Shown here: piece after piece, positions 17,190 through 25,842 of the stretch
How the letters are laid out: every line of letters starts with the position of its first letter
Position numbering within the stretch: the stretch's first letter is position 1
NCBI GenBank assembly: GCA_938004075.1
Contig: CALKWP010000071.1
Span: forward strand, 1-33,330
Direction of reading: 5' to 3'
Origin: an uncultured Methanomassiliicoccales archaeon
Lineage (GTDB): Archaea; Thermoplasmatota; Thermoplasmata; SG8-5
DNA length: 33,330 nucleotides
Translations under genes and position numbers: made by a program
The notes under the pieces: generated by a model
Told to the model about the DNA's origin: nothing
What the model saw: only the letters and a program-made list of their open reading frames with translations
The model's database searches: none

Positions 17190-19562
17190 TCACCTCCTCC
17201 TCCTCAGCCTGGGATTCACGATCTCATCGAATGCCCTTCCGAGCAGGAAGAACGCCATGCAAACGAGTGTTATGCAGATGCCCGGAGGCAGCAGCCACCA
17301 CCAGTTGGTCAATGCATTTGAGTGTTGCACGTAGTTCAGCATCATGCCCCATGTCATCGTGCTCGGGTCTCCAAGGCCAATGAAACTGAGCGACGCCTCG
17401 AACAGGATTGCGCCGCTGACCGAGAAGGTCATGTAGAGCAATCCGAGCGGAAGAACGTTCGGAGCGATGTGCTTGAACATTATCCTGGATTTGCTGGCGC
17501 CCGTGACCCTTGCCGCATCGATGTATGGTCTTTCCTTGAGACTCAGCACTTCTGCGCGAATGACCCTTGCCACTCCGCTCCATCCAACCAATGCTATGAT
17601 CAGGATGATATTCCATATGCTCGGTTTTAGTATGGCTGCAATGGTGATCAGCAGAGGCAATGATGGAAGAACCAGTACGACGTCAGTGAATCTCATCAAC
17701 ACGGCATCTATTGCCTTTCCATAGTATCCGGAAACCAATCCGAATATGACGCCGATGCTGATGGAGAAGAAGGCGGAGAGCAATCCCACAAGCAGGGCAA
17801 TCCTTGAGCCCAGAATGGTCTGGCTCAAGATGTCGTGTCCCTGTGAATCCGTGCCTAGCCAGTAGTAGTTGCCGCTTGGCGGGGTCTGGTATTTCGGATC
17901 CCCGGCATCGGCGCTGGTGACCCATGTGGGCGGAAGCGGGGTGATGACACGCCCGGATGCGCTGAATGAGTACATCCTGCCGGACGTTCCGTCTGTAACA
18001 GGGGTTCCATCTGCTTCGTAGAATACGGTCGCGAATACAACATCGGCCTTGCTTATACGAGCGTTATTTATGAATGAAACAGGGGGAGCGGATATCACAC
18101 CGTCCACTGTCTTCCTCCATATGACCGTCGAGTTTGCTGCAGAACCCATGCAATACAAAACAGAGAAATCATCAGACGGATCCGATATCGTATCGTTGAG
18201 ATTCCTTGTTGTCACGAATAGGTATTGGGTGAACTGCCAGTCATAATATGGCATGACTTCCACGACAGTTTGCTGGGTGCCTATCATTGTGTTGTATGCG
18301 ATGCTCTCGGTTATCGCCAGGGTGTTTATCGAATAAACGTATCCTGTGTCGGAGCCAAATATTATCTGGCTGCCGTCGGGAAGGATGTTTATCTCGGAGA
18401 GGTTGCCATCGTCATTCGTGCCCTTGTCGTTGACTCTGTGACCGTTGAGAGTTGTTGAACCTTCAATGTGGGTCCAGCCTTCCTTGGCTGTTCCGTTGAT
18501 GCCGTTCACGCAGTGGACGATGCCGTCATCTGTTGCGGCATAGACTACCGGGGGAATTCCGGCCGTGACCGGTGAAGTTGACCAGTAGCCTTCGGTGACC
18601 CTGTATGCAGCTCCGTCCCAATCGGGTATCTCGAGACCGCTGGCCACATCAAAACCGTACAGCCATCCATCCACAGATCCGACGTACACATATTCAGCAT
18701 TATCGGAAACAGCCGGCTTTGTCAGGGAGAGGTTTGAAACCTGCTTCTCCCAGAGAAGAGTGGGCCTTGTCACATTGAAGGATGAGGTCGCCGGGTTGTA
18801 TTCCGGAACTGGGCCTGCGAATGCATATAGGTAACCGTTGGAAGTTGTTGCGAAGAACACATCGTACTGATTGAATGCGTTAAGTTTCAATTCCGGCCGG
18901 TCTCCGAGGATTGCCGGGTAACCGCGGTAATCATGGTAGTCAATTCCGACAACACTGCCATTCAGGTTCTGGGACCAGACGCGCTCTCCAGAGGGGGCGA
19001 AGTCAGACCAGGTTTCGGTGAATCCGTCTCTGATTACATATAGTCTACCGTTGTCGCAACCGAAGAATATCCTGACATTCGCTTCCTGGACGTTGGTTGT
19101 GCTACCGAAGTTGTTTACCAGAATTGGGGTAGAAATCTGGGAGTTTGTGCTGAAGGGGGATGGCCATGCCGAACCGCCCTCTTGAGGTTTATAGGCGTAA
19201 AGTCCATAAGGATCGAATCCGGTGCCTTTACCGCCTGCGGCATAGAGCCGGTCAACAGTTTGGCCAGTACCCGGAGCAGGTCTCATTCTGTAGCTGATGC
19301 CATACTCGAACGCGCCGGTTGTACGTACGCCTTCGTCACCATTGAAGTATGAAGAAATCTCGAGGATATCGTCATCCGGCGCCCACCAGTTCAGGGGATG
19401 CCTGAGGCCCATGTATGGTGACACAAGAGCCATCACAATGAAGGCCACCATTATGAAAAGGCCCACCATACCGATCTTGCTGTCCTTGAATAAAAGCCAG
19501 CTGTGCTTTATTGTGCGCCTGTAGTCGCGTATCTTTTCCTTGAGTTGTTTGCTTGTAACCAT
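17190..19562 (-). CDS. oppC: OppC-type permease with inserted PQQ-like beta-propeller
   Basis: The 790-residue protein is more than twice the usual 280-320. Residues about 32-54 form TM1. The canonical permease core resumes near residue 565 with GTDSQGHDILSQ and continues through five further helices. The coupling EAA-like loop is there (AARVTGASKSRIMFKHIAPN). Between them lie roughly 500 extra residues containing repeated strand motifs such as NGRLYVI, NGYLYAF, DGWLYGFD, DDGIVHCV and DTGYVYSI. This pattern fits PQQ/quinoprotein-type propeller blades. By membrane topology the insert sits outside the cell in the loop where the binding protein docks. A good Shine-Dalgarno (GAGGTGAT) precedes the ATG. 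No frameshift is involved, as the frame is continuous. Confidence 0.92.
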   Translation of the reverse strand: MVTSKQLKEKIRDYRRTIKHSWLLFKDSKIGMVGLFIMVAFIVMALVSPYMGLRHPLNWWAPDDDILEISSYFNGDEGVRTTGAFEYGISYRMRPAPGTGQTVDRLYAAGGKGTGFDPYGLYAYKPQEGGSAWPSPFSTNSQISTPILVNNFGSTTNVQEANVRIFFGCDNGRLYVIRDGFTETWSDFAPSGERVWSQNLNGSVVGIDYHDYRGYPAILGDRPELKLNAFNQYDVFFATTSNGYLYAFAGPVPEYNPATSSFNVTRPTLLWEKQVSNLSLTKPAVSDNAEYVYVGSVDGWLYGFDVASGLEIPDWDGAAYRVTEGYWSTSPVTAGIPPVVYAATDDGIVHCVNGINGTAKEGWTHIEGSTTLNGHRVNDKGTNDDGNLSEINILPDGSQIIFGSDTGYVYSINTLAITESIAYNTMIGTQQTVVEVMPYYDWQFTQYLFVTTRNLNDTISDPSDDFSVLYCMGSAANSTVIWRKTVDGVISAPPVSFINNARISKADVVFATVFYEADGTPVTDGTSGRMYSFSASGRVITPLPPTWVTSADAGDPKYQTPPSGNYYWLGTDSQGHDILSQTILGSRIALLVGLLSAFFSISIGVIFGLVSGYYGKAIDAVLMRFTDVVLVLPSLPLLITIAAILKPSIWNIILIIALVGWSGVARVIRAEVLSLKERPYIDAARVTGASKSRIMFKHIAPNVLPLGLLYMTFSVSGAILFEASLSFIGLGDPSTMTWGMMLNYVQHSNALTNWWWLLPPGICITLVCMAFFLLGRAFDEIVNPRLRRRR

Positions 19563-19571
19563 TGTATCACC

Positions 19572-21611
19572 TCACAATTGCACCCTGGGGTCTAGCCACG
19601 CATATAGGATATCTGCACCCATGTTACCAACAATGGTGAGCAGCGCCATTATGTAAAACGCCCCTTGCACTACCGGGAAGTCCTTTGACATTGTGCCTTC
19701 AATCAAGAGCGTTCCCATTCCGTACCATGAGAATATGGTTTCCGTGAGAACACCGCCGCTGATGATTCCACCGATGGACATCGCCATGGAGGTGACGACC
19801 GGCAGCATTGCGTTCCTTGCCACGTGCCTGAAGACGACCTGCCTTTCCTTGAGCCCCTTGGCCTTGGCGGTCGTTGTGAAATCTTCACCGATGACTTCAA
19901 GCATCGCACTCCTCATGAGCAGAATCGTTCCTGCCAATCCGAGTATGACGAGAGTAATCAGAGGCATGGTCAGGTGATGCAGGACGCTGATGAACCATTC
20001 AAGGCCTCTGAGCGCTTCACCTGTCGCAGGGTTGACACCGCCCATTCCTGCCAGCGGGAACCATCCAAGTTGCGAGTAGAAAACCCACTGCATGATGAGG
20101 GCAAACCAGAATATAGGCATGGAATAGAAGAACAGAGTCACAATGATTGTTCCCATTTCTAAAACCGTTCCCCTTCTCCAGGCAACAATGACCCCGATCG
20201 TGATTCCTAAAACATATGAAACGATCATTGCAGATCCGAAAAGAAGCATGGTCGAAGGCACGCGTTCCAGGATGACTTCCCATGTATTTCTCTGGTATAT
20301 GTAGGATGTTCCGAAATCAAAGACGAGCATGGTCTTCATGTAAACCGCGAATTGCTCGGGGTATCCCACGAGTTTCACATAGTTCGGGTGCAAGAGCGTA
20401 AGCTCAACAGAGTTTCCGTCCGGCCTGATTATCAGAGCAGTGACGTTGCTGCATCTGTTGCCATTTTCGTTTATTGCGGTGGCATTAATTCTGAGCCTTA
20501 TGTTTTCAAGTGGGAACGGGTACACAGGGGACAGAATCTCCCTGCCCTGCTGGTTGAGAGGCACTATTTCCAGATTGCTCAGCAGCGGGTAAGTGGAATC
20601 ATTGTCATTGACTGGCTGGGGAGCTGTACTTGCTGAGTTGACTGGGATTGGAAGCACAGCGGATATGTCGCCGATTTTGACATTGAACAACAGCATTCCG
20701 TTCCGGGTCACGACATGGTTTCCAGTGAAATTTAGAGTGCCGGCCATCCCAGTTATAGCTTCGGGTGTGGCTCCGTCAGGGGAAGCCATGGTGAAAGAGG
20801 GGGTGCCGCCCATAGCCTTTGCTGAGAGCGATACAGCCTGGTTCATGACAGGATATGTGTAAATTCCATCATCATACGGGATGTTTGCGGATAGTCCCCA
20901 TACTTTGGATATCTCGACCCCGTTGGTCCCGTTGAAATGGACGGCGGCGGTCGCCAGGTTCCTCGATTGATCATTGATGCGGAACGTTGCCATGAAATCA
21001 GAATTGCCGTCCTGGCCCAGTGAGAGAGGCAAGGAAGATGAACCAGAATAGTAATATGTCCTGTTGATTTCATCGGTCATGCTCTCATCCGGAACCAGTG
21101 AGAACATCTGGGTGAATGGAACTGCAGAGCCGTCAACAACAGTCTGGTTGGCACAAATGAGCGTGATTTCGACGGATCTTATTGCGCCATCATCATGCGC
21201 CCAGGCATAAAACTCTGCTTTCTGCCCGATTGAGGCAGATGTGACACCAATATCCAGAATTAATGGAGAAACATAGTCCGCATCCTCAGGTGCGTTCACG
21301 TCGAAAGCCGTGGAGAATGAATCGGTCTGACCGTTATCTCCGGTTGCTTGAACAGTCACGGAATAATGGCCAATGTGCTGCGGGATGTAGTTGGTTTCGG
21401 TGTACTGCCCCGGATAGTCGGTCCACTTGCCGAAGCCGTACCTGACAAGCACTTTGTCAATATCGTTCGCCGACATCTTCGGGTTCATCATCATTGTTTT
21501 TGCGAGGTCGCCTGGCATCAGTCTGTAAAGGACGAACAGCAGGACTAACACAATAAGAATTGTGATAACCATGTGTATCGTTCTTTTCACCAGATATGTT
21601 CTCAGTTTCAT
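19572..21611 (-). CDS. oppB: OppB-type permease with inserted Ig-like extracellular domains
   Basis: The 679-residue protein is about twice the usual 310-340. TM1 covers about residues 12-33, followed by the normal family segment LMPGD. The canonical protein resumes near residue 405 (PEQFAVYMKTMLVFDFG) and continues through the remaining helices with the EAA-like loop (AKGLKERQVVFRHVARN). The roughly 330 residues between are beta-rich, with Ig/PKD-like phrases such as HYSVTVQATGDNG and KAEFYAWAHDDG. They should be extracellular. The ATG at 21611 is spaced nine bases from CGGAG. An ATG three codons earlier lies directly on the Shine-Dalgarno and is less likely. Confidence 0.9.
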   Translation of the reverse strand: MKLRTYLVKRTIHMVITILIVLVLLFVLYRLMPGDLAKTMMMNPKMSANDIDKVLVRYGFGKWTDYPGQYTETNYIPQHIGHYSVTVQATGDNGQTDSFSTAFDVNAPEDADYVSPLILDIGVTSASIGQKAEFYAWAHDDGAIRSVEITLICANQTVVDGSAVPFTQMFSLVPDESMTDEINRTYYYSGSSSLPLSLGQDGNSDFMATFRINDQSRNLATAAVHFNGTNGVEISKVWGLSANIPYDDGIYTYPVMNQAVSLSAKAMGGTPSFTMASPDGATPEAITGMAGTLNFTGNHVVTRNGMLLFNVKIGDISAVLPIPVNSASTAPQPVNDNDSTYPLLSNLEIVPLNQQGREILSPVYPFPLENIRLRINATAINENGNRCSNVTALIIRPDGNSVELTLLHPNYVKLVGYPEQFAVYMKTMLVFDFGTSYIYQRNTWEVILERVPSTMLLFGSAMIVSYVLGITIGVIVAWRRGTVLEMGTIIVTLFFYSMPIFWFALIMQWVFYSQLGWFPLAGMGGVNPATGEALRGLEWFISVLHHLTMPLITLVILGLAGTILLMRSAMLEVIGEDFTTTAKAKGLKERQVVFRHVARNAMLPVVTSMAMSIGGIISGGVLTETIFSWYGMGTLLIEGTMSKDFPVVQGAFYIMALLTIVGNMGADILYAWLDPRVQL

Positions 21612-21672
21612 TCGATTCATCTCCGAGTTTGCGTATTACCAGATTGGAATGTGAATTGGAAATTGAAGAAGG

Positions 21673-21692
21673 GGCCCGGGTTTCCCCGGGCC
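21673..21692 (-). terminator. GC-rich hairpin between oppA and oppB
   Basis: An eight-base-pair perfect stem, GGCCCGGG and CCCGGGCC, with a four-base loop begins nine bases after the oppA stop. On the transcript it is followed by a pyrimidine-rich but not uniform U stretch. It probably terminates or slows part of the transcription, or protects the oppA mRNA end. Either would give more binding protein than permease. Confidence 0.65.
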
Positions 21693-21701
21693 ATTGCTTA
21701 T

Positions 21702-24536
21702 TTACTGTTTTTTCCTGCGTATGACGGCGTATGATACAGCCGCCACGCAGAACACCGATGCCACGACCAGTGCGGTCGGGAACGGGGTGTCGTTGTTAGG
21801 GCCTGTGGTTGGTTTCTTGTCCACGATGTTCAGGTTGATGCTGTTCTCACCCTTTATGTTGGTGTCTGTCGCGTCTATCGCGGTCGCCGTCAGGGTGTAT
21901 TCCTTGACGGAATCATCGTCGTCCGGAAGGTCTGTCGCAGTCACTGTGAATGTGACCTTTCCGTCAGCGTCTGTGGTTGCAGAGCTGGGCGTTATTGTGG
22001 GCACCTCAGGAGAGACTTTCAACTGAACGGATGCTCCGGAGACCGGATCGCCGTTCTCGTTGATGATCGATACTTCCACCTGGGTGAATCCCAGCTTTTC
22101 ATCGGTGCCAATGTCGGGGTCGATGACGTCGGGGTCTGCCTTCAGGGTAACGGACAGGAACTTCGCGCCTTCAGGGAATACCCTGATTAAGGTGAGCCTG
22201 CTCGGTGAGGCATCGTAGACTGTGCCGGTCGAGCTCGTGTACTTGGCCTCCTTAATCTGGATGATTGCCTGGGTTCCGTTTGCCAGTATGTCCGGGTCTG
22301 TGGGGTCCGCATAAGGAGCTTCAAACATGAAGTCCAGCTTGCCGTTGGAAGAGGTTACGCCTTCATCAATTGAGAGTGCGCCCACGGATGTGTTGAGCCA
22401 TACCTGAGCCCCGCTGAGCGGGTTGCCGTCCTGGTCCTTTATCAGTACGGAAATCGGAACAGTCTCGTTGGATTTGACCGCGGATGGCGGGCTGACGAAC
22501 TGTGCGTTTGTCTTGAATTTGCTAGGCTGCCTGATGTTCAGAAGAGACATCCAGTTGTATATGGAACCTGTTGAACCAACCTCCCATCCGGTGAACCTGT
22601 CTGACCTGTATGCCTCGATGTTCGTTCTATAATAGAGAACATCATATGGCAGATCGTAGCAGATTGCTGCCTGGGCTTCAAAGACAAGCTTCTTCCTCTC
22701 ATCCTCGTCACCGCTTCTCCTTGCATTGTCAATCACGGAGTCGAAAGTGGAGTTCTGGTACCCGGGGTAGTTCTGGCCGACCTGGGTGTTGGAGGAGTGG
22801 AAGAATGCCCACAGGAAATCGGTGGGGTCACTGCCAATTCTCCATCCAAGGATGTACATGTCAAAGTCCCTGTTGTCGATGCGGTCCACTATGGAACCGA
22901 AATCCATCGCAACGGATTCCGCATAGATGCCGATTGCTCTCAGTTGCTCGGCAATCATCAGACCTGCCTGAGCCCTGATCGGGTCGTAATTGGCTTCCGG
23001 GGTCAGAATCTCAATCTTGCCGCCGGTGGAACTGCCTATGTTGGTCCCGTCCGGATTTATCCACCAGTTGCCATTTCCGGCTGCGGCCTTTGCTGCATCA
23101 CCAGTAACAATCGTTCCGTCGGTCTTCTTCACCTGATAACCAGCGCTGGCAAGTATTTCCTTGGCCTGGTCCGGGTCGAATGCATATCTGGGGATGGTCT
23201 TGTTGTACCATGGGCTGATGGAACTGACTGGGCCTTCGCCGCCGATTCCAAGGTTCAGGAGAAGTCTTGTGACAACCCTGTTCTTGTCAATGCAGTGGGC
23301 TATGGCCTTTCTGAGTGGCTTAGCCATGTCGCCCTTCATCGGATCGCCGTCCTTGTAGCCGAAAGAGGACTTCCTCATGTTGTAAGAGAGATAGAAGAAA
23401 CCCTGCTCGGGTGATTGCTGCAATGCAACGCCGGGCTCGTTCGCCAATTCCTGGACGAACGACGGGGGAACAGACCAAGCTATGTAATCTATGTCATCGC
23501 TCTTGAGTGCGAGAACTGCTGCCTCTGCGGTCTTGTATATCTTGTATGTGACGCCGTCAATTTTAGGTTGAACTGCCAGCGTCTCTCCGTATTCGTCAAG
23601 CACGTAGTCAGTGTATTTGTAATCGTCCCTGAAGAAGTGTTCGCGGAACGTTGAAATTTTTGAGAGCTGACCCTTGTTCCAGAACTCGAATTTGAAAGGT
23701 CCGTTTCCAATCGGGGGGTTGTTTTCATAGGCTTGAGCTGCGGAAACTTTCCATCTCCTGTCAGGTGCATTCTTGTATTCCGGGAGATCGTTCCATATCA
23801 GGGCGCCATCAACGGTCTGCCCGGATACTTTGTAAGCCCATATGTGCTCGGGAAGCAAGAATGTTGAGATTGTGTCTCTGAAGAAGCCGGCATACGGTTC
23901 CTGAAGCTCGAATTTGAGTGCTGCCTGGAGCTTGTCTGGGCTCTCATAGACTTTGTACACGTGAAGCCAGCTGTCTGTCGAGTAGTTTGAACCCGCTTTT
24001 CCGCCAAGGTCTTTGAGAACATTCATAGATGCAGACCATTCCGGAACCTGGCCTGCCATGTGCATGGAGAACATGATGTCCCTGATGTCCATCTGGTGGC
24101 CATCATGCCATTTCACATTCTCGAAATCGTAGAAAATTACAGCTTCGCCGACCTTTGCATTTCCGGTCCATGAGTCCTTGGGGTTGAAGCCGAAGTTGCC
24201 AATAGTGCAGTCGTCCCAGGTCCATCCCTCAGTCTTGGTGGATGCATTCGCCGAACCCACTGCAACGTACGGAATGAGTTCGTCAGTCGCAGGGTTGACG
24301 CTTACAGGCCCGTCAAAGAGATATCCGAGAACGTTCCAGGACCACACATCGCTCACTGTGAGCGGATTCAGGCCCTTAATGTCGTCCTGCATCGCAACCC
24401 TCAAAATCAATTCACTGCTCTCCTGCCTTGTTCCAGTCGATGTCGCTGAGGCCGATACTGAGCTCAGCACCATCATAAAGGTAAAAAGCAGGGCAATGCC
24501 CACAATTTTACCATGTCTAATGTCTTTTCCTTTCAT
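21702..24536 (-). CDS. oppA: Peptide-binding protein OppA with Ig-like repeats and C-terminal anchor
   Basis: A family 5 solute-binding protein of 944 residues; the core family is usually 500-600. A signal peptide covers about residues 1-32 (IVGIALLFTFMMVLSSVSASA). The SBP domain runs from about 45 to 640, with LNPLTVSDVWSW near its start, an FENVKWHDGHQM block and a late GWRIGSDPTDFLWAF block. Two Ig-like domains follow, about 682-780 and 794-895, each with the D-x-x-G-x-P-x-x-G-A phrase (DQDGNPLSGA, NENGDPVSGA). A Pro/Thr/Asn linker, a single membrane helix (about 918-937) and an RRKKQ tail end the protein. The helix and basic tail should anchor it to the outer face of the membrane. It is the first gene of the opp operon, with its own promoter. 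Confidence 0.94.
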   Translation of the reverse strand: MKGKDIRHGKIVGIALLFTFMMVLSSVSASATSTGTRQESSELILRVAMQDDIKGLNPLTVSDVWSWNVLGYLFDGPVSVNPATDELIPYVAVGSANASTKTEGWTWDDCTIGNFGFNPKDSWTGNAKVGEAVIFYDFENVKWHDGHQMDIRDIMFSMHMAGQVPEWSASMNVLKDLGGKAGSNYSTDSWLHVYKVYESPDKLQAALKFELQEPYAGFFRDTISTFLLPEHIWAYKVSGQTVDGALIWNDLPEYKNAPDRRWKVSAAQAYENNPPIGNGPFKFEFWNKGQLSKISTFREHFFRDDYKYTDYVLDEYGETLAVQPKIDGVTYKIYKTAEAAVLALKSDDIDYIAWSVPPSFVQELANEPGVALQQSPEQGFFYLSYNMRKSSFGYKDGDPMKGDMAKPLRKAIAHCIDKNRVVTRLLLNLGIGGEGPVSSISPWYNKTIPRYAFDPDQAKEILASAGYQVKKTDGTIVTGDAAKAAAGNGNWWINPDGTNIGSSTGGKIEILTPEANYDPIRAQAGLMIAEQLRAIGIYAESVAMDFGSIVDRIDNRDFDMYILGWRIGSDPTDFLWAFFHSSNTQVGQNYPGYQNSTFDSVIDNARRSGDEDERKKLVFEAQAAICYDLPYDVLYYRTNIEAYRSDRFTGWEVGSTGSIYNWMSLLNIRQPSKFKTNAQFVSPPSAVKSNETVPISVLIKDQDGNPLSGAQVWLNTSVGALSIDEGVTSSNGKLDFMFEAPYADPTDPDILANGTQAIIQIKEAKYTSSTGTVYDASPSRLTLIRVFPEGAKFLSVTLKADPDVIDPDIGTDEKLGFTQVEVSIINENGDPVSGASVQLKVSPEVPTITPSSATTDADGKVTFTVTATDLPDDDDSVKEYTLTATAIDATDTNIKGENSINLNIVDKKPTTGPNNDTPFPTALVVASVFCVAAVSYAVIRRKKQ

Positions 24537-24616
24537 GGTTTCAAACCTCTTTTCCTTGCTTGCTTCATCATTAGAAATCCCATCGGAATTCCTGATGGCG
24601 AAGCGAATAGGGTGAG

Positions 24617-24634
24617 TCTATTTATAGTTTTCTT
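24617..24634 (-). promoter_or_regulatory. Promoter (BRE plus TATA) of the opp operon
   Basis: On the minus strand AAGAAAA is followed directly by CTATAAATA, a textbook purine-rich BRE and TATA box. It lies about 85 bases upstream of the oppA ATG, giving a leader of roughly 55-60 bases that contains the AGAGG Shine-Dalgarno. Confidence 0.7.
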
Positions 24635-24714
24635 GATTGGCATGCCAGACACCATTGTCGATATGCGGGACTTTCACCCTACCCGGCAATAAACTCAATT
24701 AGTATAAAAACAAA

Positions 24715-24765
24715 TTTGTACAGCGTTTTGTATAATATAAATACATTGTGGTACAACCTTTTGTA
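24715..24765. promoter_or_regulatory. Operator-like repeat cluster upstream of the opp promoter
   Basis: TTTGTA occurs three times (24715, 24727, 24760), and TTGTAC at 24716 is mirrored by GTACAA at 24751. The cluster lies about 80-130 bases upstream of the opp TATA box. A regulator-binding site is inferred; AT-rich composition makes chance similarity possible. Confidence 0.35.
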
Positions 24766-24891
24766 AGCAGAGAGGGTTACCAATTAGTGCGACCTCGTTG
24801 GTTACCTATTAAAAGACTATTAATTCTATTATATAACGCGCAACTCTATATTTGCTAATTACGAATATGATTTTTCCCCTATTGTTAAATA

Positions 24892-25842
24892 ATGGAAACC
24901 CGATTAGGTGTTGTGTCACCAATTAAGAAAGGCAACCTGCAAAAATACCCCAGAACAGAAGATTTGTTGGCCGAGCCATATTTGTTTCCGAGACAAAATC
25001 CACCAATCCCAGACGATCTCATTGCAAGTGCCATTCGAAGGGCATATGAACGTTCATTAAAGACAAAAGGCGGCGATAAGCAGGTCATAATGAAAAGCCC
25101 AGAAGAACTTGTGAAATTATGCATATCCCACTTAAAAGAGCGGGGAGATCCAATACTGAGCACCTACTTCTACTCTCAAATTGATGTTGATGATGTTTTT
25201 GATATGGATGCCATCGCTCACGAAATGCAACGGCAAAGAATGAAAATTGGTAATTTTTACCAATATCTACTCATCGAGTTAATGAGAGCCGCGCAAAAAT
25301 CTGGCAAATCTAATATAATAGCGGCATTTGACGGGACTAGAGAGGGCGACGCGGTGGCAGATATTAAAACACCTGGCTTTGATAAAAATCTGAGACTTTA
25401 CATATCTGTTAAAAAATCAAGCGATACGGTCGGCGGTCAAGATGTGCCAGGCGTGATTAGTCGTCTAGAGAGCGTTGCTCTTGAAGAGAAGAATCTTACT
25501 TCCCCATACCTGTGTGTGATGGCCATTGCAACGCCGCCCAGAGGCAGACAAGTGCCATTCGAAAAGGCTCGTTCGATTAAATATTCTCAAAGAGGCGACC
25601 CATATTCTCTCAATTGTGAAATGTGGCTACCAAATTTTCTATTCCCATATATTACAGGTCATGAACCGACTTACATATACAACAAATGCATTGAATTTGT
25701 GGATTTATATTTACCATTCCATTCATTAAAGGCCAGAAAGGAAGCAACACAACTTTTAAAGGAAAAATTTGTCGAGATGGGTATTGCAGATAAAGATGGA
25801 AAAATATTGAAAGAAAAATTCTTCGAGTTCATGGTTAGTTGA
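24892..25842 (+). CDS. Putative type II restriction endonuclease
   Basis: A 316-residue protein convergent with, and overlapping by eight bases, a DNA methyltransferase gene, the usual layout of a type II restriction-modification pair. The middle contains a possible PD-(D/E)xK-like core. Acidic residues in FDGTREGDAVAD (about 146-157) are followed by a strand, LYISVKK (about 167-173). If this alignment is right, serine stands where the second acidic residue usually is. The segment VKKSSDTVGGQD is of the sort seen in restriction enzymes. I do not recognise the exact family or recognition sequence. The start ATG is preceded by an AT-rich stretch without a clear Shine-Dalgarno. Confidence 0.6.
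   Translation: METRLGVVSPIKKGNLQKYPRTEDLLAEPYLFPRQNPPIPDDLIASAIRRAYERSLKTKGGDKQVIMKSPEELVKLCISHLKERGDPILSTYFYSQIDVDDVFDMDAIAHEMQRQRMKIGNFYQYLLIELMRAAQKSGKSNIIAAFDGTREGDAVADIKTPGFDKNLRLYISVKKSSDTVGGQDVPGVISRLESVALEEKNLTSPYLCVMAIATPPRGRQVPFEKARSIKYSQRGDPYSLNCEMWLPNFLFPYITGHEPTYIYNKCIEFVDLYLPFHSLKARKEATQLLKEKFVEMGIADKDGKILKEKFFEFMVS

Larger units (their letters stand above)
24537..24891. other. Intergenic region between divergent oppA and restriction gene
   Basis: I see no gene in this 355-base stretch. It holds the oppA promoter, a cluster of TTTGTA-type repeats, and an AT-rich part with a TATA-like TTATATAAC at 24828-24836 facing the restriction gene. Base composition changes here from the moderate-GC backbone to the AT-rich accessory region. 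Confidence 0.7.

Noticed and set aside
16514..17383. 289-residue plus-strand open frame opposite oppD
   Set aside because: It is the antisense of the conserved ATPase gene, rich in Cys and His with no coherent motif.
24537..24891. CRISPR leader or array in the repeat-containing AT-rich region
   Set aside because: The repeats are six bases long and irregularly spaced, with no spacer structure.
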